A DNA stretch of 64,000 nt from Symploca sp. SIO3C6 (GCA_010692425.1 JAAHHJ010000015.1:62001-126000), one strand, 5' to 3'. Counted from the stretch's first letter, positions 34,246 to 43,775 are shown. Made by a program: numbers and translations. Notes: a model not told the origin generated them from the letters alone.

Positions 34246-35085
34246 TATCCTAGGATAGGTTAAATGGTATTTGGCAAATACTCGATTAGCTCGTTTGATC
34301 AGGTCGGTTTTATAAATAAATTCCTCTCGTGCATCCATCGGGTAGCTCTTGAGTTCAAACAACTTTCCCCAAGGTTTTTCTTCCACCAGCACTAAGATGG
34401 GAAGTTTTAATTGAGTATATTTGCTAGTATAGGCAACCCGCTCCAAAATCCTGATTACTAACTCGACATCTATCTCGTGAGCTAAGTGAAACTGGGTAAC
34501 AACTTGAGCTTCTAACTGCCCTGTATTAGCATTGGAAATTGCCGTTGTCCAGATTTTATTGTGAGGAATTGAAACCAGGTTATCTTCAGGAGTTTGCATG
34601 CGAATTCCCCTTAAGCCATAACTAGTAACCTCACCGTAATGCTCCTCAATTTGGACACGATCTCCTACTCGATAGGGATTCTCAAATAGAGCAATTAATC
34701 CAGCAATCACCGAACTAGCATAATCTTTAAAGGCAAAGCCTAAAGCCACAGATACAGTACCAGTTAGTGCTAGAACATTGTTAGGTGATAAGTCAACAAA
34801 TAAATTTAACAAAATAACGACGGCAATTGTCAATACTAACGTCCGCAAGAAAGGCAAGGATTGTTTAATCCCCAAACGCCACTCTCTATCAACTCGTTCT
34901 GATAGCCAACTGATCGATTTGTCAATTATCAAAATTCCCAGATAGGCAACTCCTAAAACCAAGAGTGCTTGGGTAATCTTCCAAGTAGTGATTTCTGCAA
35001 TGAGTTCTTGTGTATTCTCAGCAGTCTCTAAGGAAGTATCGCTGATAGAATCAGCCAACAGTAAGGGAAGGAGAAATTGAAGCAT
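34219..35085 (-). CDS. MscS family small-conductance mechanosensitive channel
   Basis: A 288-residue membrane channel that opens on osmotic downshock. Three membrane helices (about 36-55, 74-96, 102-125) are followed by the pore-lining and beta-domain region: LALTGTVSVALGFAFKDYASSVIAGL, then ENPYRVGDRVQIEEHYGEVTSYGLRGIRMQTPEDN. The C-terminal alpha/beta domain ends at LTYPRILSQTLDSQ. Its ATG overlaps the stop of the upstream gene (TAATG, 35085-35087), so the two are translationally coupled. The extreme 3' end overlaps the tnpB relic on the opposite strand. Confidence 0.92.
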   Translation of the reverse strand: MLQFLLPLLLADSISDTSLETAENTQELIAEITTWKITQALLVLGVAYLGILIIDKSISWLSERVDREWRLGIKQSLPFLRTLVLTIAVVILLNLFVDLSPNNVLALTGTVSVALGFAFKDYASSVIAGLIALFENPYRVGDRVQIEEHYGEVTSYGLRGIRMQTPEDNLVSIPHNKIWTTAISNANTGQLEAQVVTQFHLAHEIDVELVIRILERVAYTSKYTQLKLPILVLVEEKPWGKLFELKSYPMDAREEFIYKTDLIKRANRVFAKYHLTYPRILSQTLDSQ

Positions 35086-36245
35086 TATCCATTAATCAAG
35101 AAGTTGTTATTATCTAGTTCTGCTCTGAGTCTGGGGTAATGAATCGGATTAACTTGCAGCAATTGCTCTTGTCTGTTGATAATACCCTTCTGGCGCAAAA
35201 CTTGAACTTGGTGTTGAACAAGAGTTTGATCATCTCCTAAACTCAAGGCAAGATGAGGTAAAGTTAGCTCTGTGTGTAACAGTAGGGAGTATAGGAGATA
35301 TTGCTCATCTGCTGTTAAATCTAGTAAATCAGGCAGGCTGGGATTAGTGGTTGTTACTTTACCATGAGGATTTGTAGTCTCCTCTGAGGATTCTTCATAG
35401 CACAGTGATTGCCAAAACAACTCTACAGCAACACGGCTCAGACCGTCTGACACCGCAGCTAACCTGTCAAAATATCTTCTTTGGGAACTTTCATCTTCCT
35501 CTGACAGCTCTAGTTTCAAGAACCTTTTACCAAAATTTATGTTCAATTCACTAACAACTGGTGCTAACCACTCTTGCAGTTGTTCTCCACTTAGGGCTGG
35601 CAACCGCAAACTCTGCTCAAAATAAGCTTTCACTTTACAAAGATAGTCGAGATAGTCCCAACAAATCTGACTTGAGCCAATTAGCCAAAATCGGGAGCGA
35701 TTTTGTAGTATGGTATCTCGTAAGTACTCAATACCCCCTAACCCTTCGACACAGCGCAGAAAACAACGACTCAATTGAGGAATTACAACAATTTCCTGCT
35801 GTTGGGAGGTTGTCAAAGAACCCAGACCTAGTTGTGTTTGGATCTTTTTCTTAATACTTGTCGGGTCAGCTGGTCTTTGTTGCCATTGTAAAATCTGGAT
35901 GGGAGTCTGGTGTTTTGACGCCCAAGCTTCTATGCTTTTATTAAGAAGAATTGCTCCCGGCTCAACAGGACTGCTAAAAATTACTAGAGAATTAGCGGCA
36001 ACCGATGGTTGCGATCGCCACCACTCTAAAGCTGAGTTTACCTTGTTTTGCACCACTTCCAGTTCAGCTGGAGGGCTGGGTAAACTTTGAGTAGTTTTCA
36101 GTAGACGTTGCCTAATCTCTAATGGTAGTTCGGTAAGAGGTCTCTCCGGGAGAATCTCCTCTTTTTGAGTTTTGGAAAAAAGGGTGAGGAATTGGTCACG
36201 GTTTTTGAGATACCAAGTTTTGAACTGCTCAAATATATTGAACAC
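35085..36245 (-). CDS. Protein of unknown function coupled to MscS
   Basis: A 386-residue soluble protein that I do not recognise. The middle (about 105-275) has the feel of a degenerate P-loop or AAA-like fold: SLVIFSSPVEPGAILLNK, a QQEIVVIPQLSRCFLRC strand, a RFWLIGSSQICWDYL strand and a lid-like LPALSGEQLQEWLAPV, but no Walker A GxxxxGKS. The C-terminus (about 325-380) looks like a small winged-helix domain (LHTELTLPHLALSLGDD, VQVLRQKGIINR). The stop overlaps the mscS start by one base, so it probably acts with the channel. No signal peptide. Confidence 0.7.
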   Translation of the reverse strand: MFNIFEQFKTWYLKNRDQFLTLFSKTQKEEILPERPLTELPLEIRQRLLKTTQSLPSPPAELEVVQNKVNSALEWWRSQPSVAANSLVIFSSPVEPGAILLNKSIEAWASKHQTPIQILQWQQRPADPTSIKKKIQTQLGLGSLTTSQQQEIVVIPQLSRCFLRCVEGLGGIEYLRDTILQNRSRFWLIGSSQICWDYLDYLCKVKAYFEQSLRLPALSGEQLQEWLAPVVSELNINFGKRFLKLELSEEDESSQRRYFDRLAAVSDGLSRVAVELFWQSLCYEESSEETTNPHGKVTTTNPSLPDLLDLTADEQYLLYSLLLHTELTLPHLALSLGDDQTLVQHQVQVLRQKGIINRQEQLLQVNPIHYPRLRAELDNNNFLING

Positions 36246-36301
36246 AAGCTTTAGGTTAAAAATGAGAAAAATTTAATGATGAAAGTATTTTGCCTCATTA
36301 A

Positions 36302-37954
36302 CTAGTTACAATTTGCACTAGACCAATTTTGATTACCTCTTCCCGGCTGGCATTTTTGTTGAGTACCAACCCAAACAACTTTCCAGAATTTACCTTGTTG
36401 TTGAGAACCATAGGGTGCAAACTCAATACGATACCTCAATCCCAAAACTGAGTCGTCGGGCAAATTAGTCTGAGTGATGGTGACAATAGCTTTACTAGCA
36501 TGAGGGTACTCAACGCTAACTTCCTCTTCTTCTGCTGGCTTGAGCGCAGGTATACGTAAAGGTGAGACAGCAATAGCTTTAGGTTCAGCTATTATCGGTA
36601 AACCCTCTGCCCAGATATCTATTAAGGGTATGGGCATGTAGTTAGCTCTATTGGAAGCTGCTGAAGCTAGAGAAAGTTCCTCTGCTATCGGTTCTCCAAC
36701 AGGCCAGAGGCGAATTAGGGGATTAGGAAAAGTCGGTGGTTGACCTGCCCAGGCTAATATCTTACCATCTGGGCTAAAAGCTAAGGCACTTGCTCCTCCT
36801 TGCATAGGGATGTTGATGTTGCTGTCAATTTTTTGTCCTGTTTTTAACTCCAACAGGATACCGTCGCCAAAATTACCAGCAATCAACTTACTATCTTGAC
36901 TAAGACTAAAGGATTCACCATCGTAACCCTGTGTCCTGATTGATTTTCCTTGTTGCCAATCCCAGATTTTGATGGTTCCTTCTGCTTCTTCTCCACTGAT
37001 AAAGCTACCACTGACAAGAAACTGACCATCTGGAGTAAAGGCAATTTTATTAATATCACGGTTATGACCTTTGAGGGTACGCAGGGGTTGTGCTCCCCCA
37101 GCATTCAAATTCCAGAGCTTAATGGCATTACTTTCTTCACCAGCTTCTCCCCCAGTGAGATTTAGATCTACAGTGGCTAGTATCTTACCTTGAGGATGCA
37201 GGGCAATTGCCTCTACAGGAAGTTCTGAGTAAAAATTCAATAGTTGTTCACCAGTTTTGGGGTTCCAAACCTGAATTCCCTCACCACAACTACTAATAAG
37301 TTTGCCTCCATCGGGGCTGAAGATGACATCCCGGCAACCGACAGAGCCTGCAAGGCTACGAATTTCTTCTCCAGTATTGGGGTTCCAGATAATAAGCGAT
37401 TTTTTGGGTGAACCTCCTTGACTCCAGCTACTGCTAGCCAGTAGACTTCCATCAAGGCTGAAGGCAAGGGAAGTTGCCAGCATCGGCTCGGTGTCATACT
37501 CGCTAAATCGATGTCCAGGCAGAATACGGCGTACTTCCCTAGTTTTGGTATCCCAAATAAAGATGCCTTGATATTCGGCGCTGGCTAAAAGGTTCCCATC
37601 TCGACTAAAAGAGATTAACTCTACCCGAGAGGCATGCCCTTCCAAGGCTGGCGCTATTTGAGAATTTGGCAAGTCGCTGACAGAGGGAAAGTTTTGACTT
37701 AACAGAGTTTGACTAATAGGGCTTGGTGAGGGTTGAGAGTTTGTTAAGGATTTCCCCTCTTTGGCTTTTTCTTCTGTTATCTTGTTATCTTGCTCTGTTT
37801 CTTCCTGCTGATTGTTGAGAGGATCTGAGTTTGATTTCTGCTGATTGCTAAGTGGGGTAGGTAGGTTACTACAACTGCTAATGATCAATCCTGTAATAAA
37901 ACTGACACCAAACCATAGGATAGGAGAGGAGACTTTGAGTTGACCCAAGAACAT
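36302..37954 (-). CDS. WD40 repeat lipoprotein
   Basis: A 550-residue exported beta-propeller protein. A lipoprotein signal ends in LIISSC with the acceptor Cys28. A Ser/Gln/Glu-rich linker (about 30-100) leads to about seven WD40-type repeats (110-435) with FSxDGxLLAS and IWNxxTGEE cores. The C-terminal region (about 440-550) is unrelated and ends with a two-cysteine segment (CQPGRGNQNWSSANC). Probably attached to a membrane facing the periplasm. It precedes the MscS pair on the same strand by 56 bp and might be cotranscribed. The binding partner is unknown. Confidence 0.85.
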   Translation of the reverse strand: MFLGQLKVSSPILWFGVSFITGLIISSCSNLPTPLSNQQKSNSDPLNNQQEETEQDNKITEEKAKEGKSLTNSQPSPSPISQTLLSQNFPSVSDLPNSQIAPALEGHASRVELISFSRDGNLLASAEYQGIFIWDTKTREVRRILPGHRFSEYDTEPMLATSLAFSLDGSLLASSSWSQGGSPKKSLIIWNPNTGEEIRSLAGSVGCRDVIFSPDGGKLISSCGEGIQVWNPKTGEQLLNFYSELPVEAIALHPQGKILATVDLNLTGGEAGEESNAIKLWNLNAGGAQPLRTLKGHNRDINKIAFTPDGQFLVSGSFISGEEAEGTIKIWDWQQGKSIRTQGYDGESFSLSQDSKLIAGNFGDGILLELKTGQKIDSNINIPMQGGASALAFSPDGKILAWAGQPPTFPNPLIRLWPVGEPIAEELSLASAASNRANYMPIPLIDIWAEGLPIIAEPKAIAVSPLRIPALKPAEEEEVSVEYPHASKAIVTITQTNLPDDSVLGLRYRIEFAPYGSQQQGKFWKVVWVGTQQKCQPGRGNQNWSSANCN

Positions 37955-38118
37955 ATGATATCTTTCCTCACATTCACCTACTTATTGTCCGTCTACAAAA
38001 TGATTTGAGTCTTCTTTCTTATTGTTCATTGTTCATGGCAATCAACAATTAATAATTAACTGAGTGTGTTTGTCGCCATCTCTTTTAAGGATGGTAGAAA
38101 ATTTTCCCTTGGTGTGAG

Positions 38119-38553
38119 ATGAGAGATTACGAGCGTCTAGAATCCTTGAAAGCAGGTACTCTGTCAGCTTTTGCTCTGATATGTACCTATGCCTTTAATG
38201 CTATAGCTAATAGCTCAGTACTGGCAAAGCAGTTTGAGGTATTTGCCCCCTTGCAAATTAATACCCTCTTTGGTTTGCTGGTTAAGTTTGCGATCGCTTT
38301 TTTGTCTGGCTTTTTGTTTGGTGTCACCTACCGTTATGTGATTCGGGAAGACGAAAATCAACACCTCAAAGATGGAGTTGTACTTGCTTTTGCTTTGGTG
38401 AGAGGATTAGCACCAACAGAGGTGGAATCCCATTTGGCTTTTTGGTTATTGGGAGTATTGACTATCGAGTCTATTTTATGTTTTACAATTGCCCGTCTGA
38501 TTCTCGACTGGGCAATTAAGAATTACTGGCTCAAACCTTTTAAGTCAAACTAA
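38119..38553 (+). CDS. Conserved membrane protein, function unknown
   Basis: A 144-residue protein with about three membrane segments (about 13-34, 47-70, 104-132). It begins MRDYERLESLKAGTLSAFAL and ends with a basic LKPFKSN tail. The arrangement of helices after a RDYERLESLKAG opening is one I associate with cyanobacterial conserved hypotheticals; no function is known to me. It converges on the NmrA-like gene, overlapping its 3' end by 14 bp. Confidence 0.65.
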   Translation: MRDYERLESLKAGTLSAFALICTYAFNAIANSSVLAKQFEVFAPLQINTLFGLLVKFAIAFLSGFLFGVTYRYVIREDENQHLKDGVVLAFALVRGLAPTEVESHLAFWLLGVLTIESILCFTIARLILDWAIKNYWLKPFKSN

Positions 38554-39217
38554 ACTCCTCAAACCCTGTCTGACCATACATCATCTCACGGTCAACAGCA
38601 GAAAGGACTTTGTTATTAGCGGCATCAGCAAACAAACACTTGCACACCAAGTCGGCAACGTCGGCACGATGTATTGTCCCTGCTACTTTATAATCTTCTG
38701 TCAAGATACCATTACCTGTAGCTGGTTCTGATTTCAATCCTCCTGGTCGAATTATCGTATAGGTCAATCCACTTGCAATTAAGTATTTTTCTGCCTGCTC
38801 TTTCTCTATCAAAACAGGTTTTAGGGTTTCCAGCGCTTGCGGTGGTAGGGCAACAACGCTTTCTCCACTGCCAATGGAAGAAATCAGGATAAACTTGTGT
38901 ACTTTTGCCTTAACAGCGGCATCAATGAGATTTTTATTACCCAGATAGTCGGCTCGTTGACCATCTTTAGGTAAACCGCCAATGGTGCTAATTACTGCCT
39001 CAATTGGTTCATTTGCCAGTATAGCTTGCTCGACGGAAACTGTATCTAGGGCGTCTCCCATTACCACTTCAATGTCCATTGCTTCTAATTCCGGGCGAGA
39101 ATCTTCTTGACGCAGTAGAGCTTTAACTTTGTAGTTTTGTTGTCTCAAATCTTTGGCGATTTCTCGACCAACTCCCCTACTGGCCCCAGCTAGGAAAATA
39201 TAGGATAAATCAGTCAT
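38540..39217 (-). CDS. NAD(P)-binding atypical SDR (NmrA/YwnB-like)
   Basis: A 225-residue protein with a Rossmann fold. I start at ATG 39217, which has AGGGAAG upstream; a GTG two codons earlier is less likely. The cofactor loop is LAGASRGVGREIA near residue 9. ALLRQ with an Arg after strand 2 suggests NADP, and VVMGDALD and AVISTIGG follow. FILISSIG and YTIIRPGG are typical of the atypical, NmrA-like branch, which lacks the classical YxxxK proton relay. Either an oxidoreductase or a redox-sensing binding protein is possible. Confidence 0.8.
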   Translation of the reverse strand: MTDLSYIFLAGASRGVGREIAKDLRQQNYKVKALLRQEDSRPELEAMDIEVVMGDALDTVSVEQAILANEPIEAVISTIGGLPKDGQRADYLGNKNLIDAAVKAKVHKFILISSIGSGESVVALPPQALETLKPVLIEKEQAEKYLIASGLTYTIIRPGGLKSEPATGNGILTEDYKVAGTIHRADVADLVCKCLFADAANNKVLSAVDREMMYGQTGFEEFSLT

Positions 39218-39822
39218 GTTCACTTCCCTACAGTTATACTTTCCTAATATTTTCAGCCTAAGCTTGTTTCTCTGCTGCTCAGACTAAATCCTTTTGTAAA
39301 AACACGATAATCTCCCCTCCCAAGGAGCATTAATTAAAGTTTTGTAAAAAACAATAGCAGCCTGCGTAAAAGGGTAAGGATTGCCATGAGAAGTATATAG
39401 CAACTCAAATCAAGGATCATACAGGGTGCAAACACCACGCTGTGTGCGTGGTTTAGGTCAGTCAAAGCCCAATTCCTAGAGGGATTGAAACACAAGGGGT
39501 GTATCTAAATCAGGTAAATTACCCGAGAAGGGTAATTTCAAGCAACTACTGGCTTTGCTGGCATGAGTTACTAAGGCATAGTTAGGGTTTGGCTAGGGTG
39601 CGTCTGCTTTTCCTGATTAATATCAAAAATATTATTAATTAACAATATAGTCAAATAGTTGATTTCTTACTAAGTAAAAAACTTTTTGTAAATGTTTGTA
39701 ACAAAAAAGACACTCTTTACAGAAGGAATGGATTTAACCTTGATTAATACTTACAAGTTAAACGACAAAGATTTTAACTTTTGCAAGCCAAACTAACACT
39801 ATCAATCTTTTGGAGGAATGTT
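39218..39822. other. Gene-free nblA upstream region with repeat-like sequences
   Basis: About 600 bases without an ORF, AT-rich in the right half. It contains a hairpin ACCACGC/GCGTGGT (39433-39453), a single CRISPR-repeat-like unit (39461-39491) and a 9-bp perfect inverted repeat AAATTACCC/GGGTAATTT (39516-39538). The right half should carry the nblA promoter. Confidence 0.5.
39461..39491. repeat. Solitary CRISPR-repeat-like sequence
   Basis: CAATTCCTAGAGGGATTGAAAC (39470-39491) has the partly palindromic centre and GGGATTGAAAC end typical of cyanobacterial CRISPR repeats. There is only one copy; no second repeat, spacer or cas gene is nearby. Confidence 0.35.
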
Positions 39823-40026
39823 ATGGAAAAAGAGCCGCCAATCCAACTATCCCTAGAGCAACAATTCAACCTTAGAGCTTTTGAAGAACACATCAAAGGC
39901 ATAACCCTAGAACAAGCTCAAATTCTCCTTTCTGATCTACATAGACAGCTGTTAGTGCGCGAGGCTTACTTTAAGCATTTTATTAGGCAAAGTTTACTAG
40001 GGGAACCCTCACCTGAGATTGACTAA
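39823..40026 (+). CDS. nblA: NblA-like phycobilisome degradation protein
   Basis: A 67-residue adaptor of the NblA/Ycf18 family, which directs phycobilisomes to proteolysis under nutrient starvation. The start is fixed by TTTGGAGGA eight bases before ATG 39823. IQLSLEQQFNLRAFEEHIKG, then LEQAQILLSDLHRQLLVREA and the FKHFIRQSL end match the two-helix NblA pattern (LSLEQ...LTxEQAQ...LVREAxYKHLLK). The long spacer upstream is where starvation-responsive control would act, but I see no perfect NtcA box. The C-terminal extension (LGEPSPEID) is slightly longer than in minimal NblA. Confidence 0.85.
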   Translation: MEKEPPIQLSLEQQFNLRAFEEHIKGITLEQAQILLSDLHRQLLVREAYFKHFIRQSLLGEPSPEID

Positions 40027-40193
40027 CAAAATTATCCGGAGCCAACAGCCAAGTCGTTGTAAGGATACAACGAGCAAAAGAGCCAAAGTCATTGTTTCAA
40101 AGGATCCCTGAAAGTAAAAGGCACGACTTTACTCGCTTGATGTTGGTTAATCAGAACTTTTGAGCGGGAATTAAATTAACTAAGGAGTTTTCC

Positions 40194-40439
40194 ATGCAAC
40201 GACAAATGTGCTGGTTGTCTAGGTTGGGCACAGATGGAGAGAAAATCTTGCATTTGCGCACAGCCTCCCATAAACCATGGCAACCCTATACCGCCTTTGC
40301 CCAATACGCTATCCCAGATTATCGCATACCTGGAGGTTCTAAGGGTTATGCCACTTTTCAGAAACTACTCACTGAAGGCTGGGTTTTAATGCCCAGCCAA
40401 GGTGAAATCGCCGATGTAGATGAGAATCTTGCTAGCTAA
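40194..40439 (+). CDS. Small conserved protein, function unknown
   Basis: An 81-residue protein with a good ribosome site (TAAGGAG, nine bases before ATG 40194). It is rich in aromatics (QPYTAFAQYAIPDYRIPGG), followed by a KGYATFQKLLTEGWVLMP segment, which looks like a small globular domain as seen in cyanobacterial hypothetical proteins of the 'DUF4177-like' size class. I do not recognise the family. It follows nblA by 167 bp on the same strand. Confidence 0.6.
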   Translation: MQRQMCWLSRLGTDGEKILHLRTASHKPWQPYTAFAQYAIPDYRIPGGSKGYATFQKLLTEGWVLMPSQGEIADVDENLAS

Positions 40440-40464
40440 AACAAGTTAAGAAATGCGCTTTAGC

Positions 40465-42573
40465 TTAGAGCAAGGTTCGATAAGGACTGGTTAATTTATC
40501 CAGCTGTTGTACCAATAGGGAAAGAAACAAACCAACATCAGTGACGACACCGACCGATTCTACGGAACCGCGGTCACTTAACTTCGTCACCACAGCTGGG
40601 TTAATATCAACACAAACCATCTTAACTCCGGCTGGGGTCATATTACCAACCCCGATGGAGTGTAGCATCGTTGAGAGCATCAAAATCATGTCGCTTCCTT
40701 CCAGAAGCTGGGCATATTCAGCCTGAGCTTTGATCAAGTCCATCTGGGTATCAGGCAAAGGTCCGTCATCGCGGATCGAACCAGCTAGAGCAAAGGGAAC
40801 CTGATTACGCACGCATTCATACATCACGCCTTTGGTGAGCAAGCCTTGCTCTACCGCCTTGGCAATGCTGCCGCACCGGCGGATCAGATTGATGACTTTC
40901 AAATGGTGCCGATGCCCACCTTGGACAGGAATTCCTCTTTGCATATCAACTCCTAGAGAGGTTCCCATCAATGATTGCTCAATGTCGTGCACAGCGATGG
41001 CATTGCCACCTAGCAACCCCTGCACATAACCTTCTCTAATCAGGCGTGCCAGGTGTTTACTGCCACCAGTGTGAATTACAACTGGTCCTGCTGTAGCAAC
41101 AACTTTTCCGCCTTGATCACGAATTTGACGCAGTTCCCAAGCTATTTGCTCAACCACCAATTCTACCCGACGTTCGCTAGAAACACCGGCACCCATAAAA
41201 CTGAATTCCTCTTTGTTACGTTGTTCCCTGGATTCTTTTTTATGGACAGTGCGGATTCCGTCGACGCCAACAATTGCTTGTTCACCGACTTGAAGATCCC
41301 GCACTAGTTTACAATGAGCAACTGGACCAGATTCAGTCTGAGTTACAGCAATTGCAGCATCCATGCGTTGATTTTGCACCTTCACCCATTCGCAATTGAT
41401 GCGCACTTCGGTGGGATAGATGGTAGTGACATAAAAATCATCAGGAGCTACACCGTCTATGGTTACAGGTTCGAGCTTAGTATCACAAACTTCTTGGGGA
41501 GGAGTCAACGCACCTAGATCGATCAGCTGACTCATGATCTCTTCCATGAGTTTGTGGGAAGGAGCAGATACCTTGACTTCAACGCTGGAGGTACTTTGCC
41601 GTTGCACTCCCAAATCGAATTTGAGGATTTGGAAGCTGCCCCCAGCATCTATAATCAAATCTAGTGTTTTGCTGATTAGACCAGAATCTAAAAGATGTCC
41701 TTCCATACGAATGACGCGACTTTCTACTGACGCGTTGGCATGGACTTCAGAACTTACTGGCTCAGTGACTCGCAGCGTCAGGCACTTAGCAGCACCACCA
41801 GCTTTAAGAAATTCTGTCAAAGGCGTTTCCACCACTTCAAAGCCAACTGCCGCGAGGCGTTCTTTGAGTCCCTCACTAACTTTGTTCATGACTACAACTT
41901 TGTCGATATTAACCGCGTTGCAGGCAAAATTGACGGCATCAGCTTCTTCAATGGCAATCCGCTTTTCTGGCGACACCCGCATTTCGATTAAGCGATTGGA
42001 GTAGGAGTCAAAAGCTGGTGGGTAGTAAAGTAAATAGCCGCCAGTGAGGGGACAAAAACAGGTATCAAGGTGATAGAACCGCTCATCCGTTAGTCGCAGT
42101 GATACCACTTCTATGTCTAGCCATTGAGCGATGTAGGGGTGAGAATCGAGTTCAGAGCGGAAACCGTAGCCAGCCCATAACCAACGCCCTTCTCGGTCAA
42201 GCAGGGCATCTCCAGCGCCTTCAAAGGGCAATTCCTTGGGCAATTCATGTACAGTATAGCCACGATCCTCAAACCATTTTTTGAAGTGAGGCTCTTCACC
42301 CTGGCGCTCTTTGTGAAGGAAGCGGCTGAGTACAACGCTGTTACCTAAGACCAAACCGGCATTGGCAGTAAATACCATATCAGGCCAACCGACTTGAGGC
42401 TCAACTAAATCAACGATGGTGTGTTCTTTGAGGACATGGTGCAGTTTTTGCCACTGCTCGACGGCGCGATCGCGCGACGATTTGTGAATATTCCCCTCCA
42501 TCCAGGGATTAATCACGTAATCCACATCGTAGTGGTTGGGGGGACACATCAGGAAGCGAATCGAATCAGTCAT
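40465..42573 (-). CDS. argZ: Arginine dihydrolase / ornithine cyclodeaminase-type bifunctional enzyme (ArgZ/AgrE)
   Basis: Cleaves arginine to ornithine, CO2 and two ammonia, a cyanobacterial route for mobilising nitrogen including that from cyanophycin. The 702 residues comprise an N-terminal guanidine-modifying (GME-fold) domain and a C-terminal LOR/SDH-type domain (from about 285), which in AgrE acts on ornithine/proline. Catalytic residues match the characterised enzymes by number: Cys264 in GGAAKCLTL, His168 in FYHLD and Asn71 in FTANAG. The C-terminal domain keeps a nucleotide-type GGSKHLARLI segment and VCVDINPAVV. It stands alone on its strand; 3' ends converge with the 81-aa gene. 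Confidence 0.95.
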   Translation of the reverse strand: MTDSIRFLMCPPNHYDVDYVINPWMEGNIHKSSRDRAVEQWQKLHHVLKEHTIVDLVEPQVGWPDMVFTANAGLVLGNSVVLSRFLHKERQGEEPHFKKWFEDRGYTVHELPKELPFEGAGDALLDREGRWLWAGYGFRSELDSHPYIAQWLDIEVVSLRLTDERFYHLDTCFCPLTGGYLLYYPPAFDSYSNRLIEMRVSPEKRIAIEEADAVNFACNAVNIDKVVVMNKVSEGLKERLAAVGFEVVETPLTEFLKAGGAAKCLTLRVTEPVSSEVHANASVESRVIRMEGHLLDSGLISKTLDLIIDAGGSFQILKFDLGVQRQSTSSVEVKVSAPSHKLMEEIMSQLIDLGALTPPQEVCDTKLEPVTIDGVAPDDFYVTTIYPTEVRINCEWVKVQNQRMDAAIAVTQTESGPVAHCKLVRDLQVGEQAIVGVDGIRTVHKKESREQRNKEEFSFMGAGVSSERRVELVVEQIAWELRQIRDQGGKVVATAGPVVIHTGGSKHLARLIREGYVQGLLGGNAIAVHDIEQSLMGTSLGVDMQRGIPVQGGHRHHLKVINLIRRCGSIAKAVEQGLLTKGVMYECVRNQVPFALAGSIRDDGPLPDTQMDLIKAQAEYAQLLEGSDMILMLSTMLHSIGVGNMTPAGVKMVCVDINPAVVTKLSDRGSVESVGVVTDVGLFLSLLVQQLDKLTSPYRTLL

Positions 42574-42920
42574 AGTCAGTTAGATAATCAGGTAGACGCC
42601 TGAGTGGTTTAGCAATTGCCTGGAGTTGACTGCAAGAGCTATCTATATAGAGATCATTGCATTAGGAGTGTGCTACTTGGTACTTTGAGCAGAGTAATTT
42701 TCTTTTTCTATTTCTATTTTAGGATGTTGGGGCTCTTTACTGATGGGGCTAGAGCTGAGGGTGTAAAGCCAAATAGTCCGAGACTGAATTTCCCCGTTGA
42801 CAAAACAGGACACTGTATGGTGGGGGGATGATTTGAGGGTTCTCACTTCCCCATTTACTGGGTACAAAATACCGAAACTTCCAGTAATTCTAGGGCTTTT
42901 TTGAACAGGAGTGGCTTGGG
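42574..42920. other. Spacer upstream of argZ
   Basis: About 350 bases between the argZ start and the stop of the MBL gene, both on the minus strand. Frames of 60-70 codons on both strands here have no family resemblance and I treat them as chance. The argZ promoter should lie here; I cannot identify a specific box. Confidence 0.4.
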
Positions 42921-43775
42921 TTATTTTAGCGATACAATCATTCCTTCGCGAGCTAAAAAACCACCATCAAAGGCTGTTTTTACTTGTACCTCAATCTGAT
43001 CAAGAACATCATCACTGTGATTAGGTTCGTGGTGAAAAATTGCCAACTGCTTGACACCTGCTGCCTGAGCTACTTTGACCGCTTCCTGCCAACTTGAGTG
43101 CCCCCAACCTACCTTGGGAGATTTGGGGTTATTATATTCCTCGTCAGTGTACATAGCATCGTAAATAAGCAAGTCGGCATCGCGAGCTAGCTCCACGACA
43201 TTGTTATCGAGACGGTCTGGCAAATGTTCTGTATCAGTGCAGTAAACTACACTATGCCCCTGCCACATCACCCGATAGCCAATTGCCCCATTGGGATGGT
43301 TGAGAGAAGTAGAGCTGGTTGCAACTTTTACCTCCCCCAGTGTAGTTGCCTCGCCAAAATTCAGGTCATAAAACTTTAAATCTGCTTTTATTTCTTTGAT
43401 GGGTACGGGAGAGTTTTTATGCAAAACATGCTCACTAAAATGCCGTGCCATCGATACCCCTTCTGGTGCTGTCCCGTGAATGTGGAAAGTATTGCCTTCA
43501 ATAAAAGCCGGGGCGAAAAATGGCACTCCTTGGATGTGATCCCAGTGATAGTGACTAAAAAACCAATAAACTTCAATTGGCAGCTGAGATTTGAGGCTTT
43601 TACCCAGCATCCGTAAGCCAGTGCCGCCGTCAAAAATTAGGCGTTTCCCAGCTACTCGCATCTCAACACAGGAAGTATTGCCGCCATAGCGAACTGTCTC
43701 GCTACCAGGGGAAGGTACACTGCCTCGAACTCCCCAGAATTGGACAACGAACTCGGAGGAAAGACTAGTTGCCAT
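42921..43775 (-). CDS. Metallo-beta-lactamase-fold hydrolase
   Basis: A zinc-dependent hydrolase of the MBL superfamily, 284 residues. The di-metal motif SHYHWDH (His75, His77, Asp79, His80) is complete, and later ligands include SLNHPNGAIGYR, YCTDTEH (Asp and His) and FHHEPNHSDD. The opening FWGVRGSVPSPG...RYGGNTSCVEMR places it in the branch of cyclic-phosphodiesterase- and RNase Z-like MBL proteins often found next to signalling genes. The substrate cannot be inferred. The start is ATG 43775. Confidence 0.88.
   Translation of the reverse strand: MATSLSSEFVVQFWGVRGSVPSPGSETVRYGGNTSCVEMRVAGKRLIFDGGTGLRMLGKSLKSQLPIEVYWFFSHYHWDHIQGVPFFAPAFIEGNTFHIHGTAPEGVSMARHFSEHVLHKNSPVPIKEIKADLKFYDLNFGEATTLGEVKVATSSTSLNHPNGAIGYRVMWQGHSVVYCTDTEHLPDRLDNNVVELARDADLLIYDAMYTDEEYNNPKSPKVGWGHSSWQEAVKVAQAAGVKQLAIFHHEPNHSDDVLDQIEVQVKTAFDGGFLAREGMIVSLK

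Noticed and set aside
42616-42867. Frames of 60-70 codons on both strands upstream of argZ
   Set aside because: No family resemblance and mutually overlapping.
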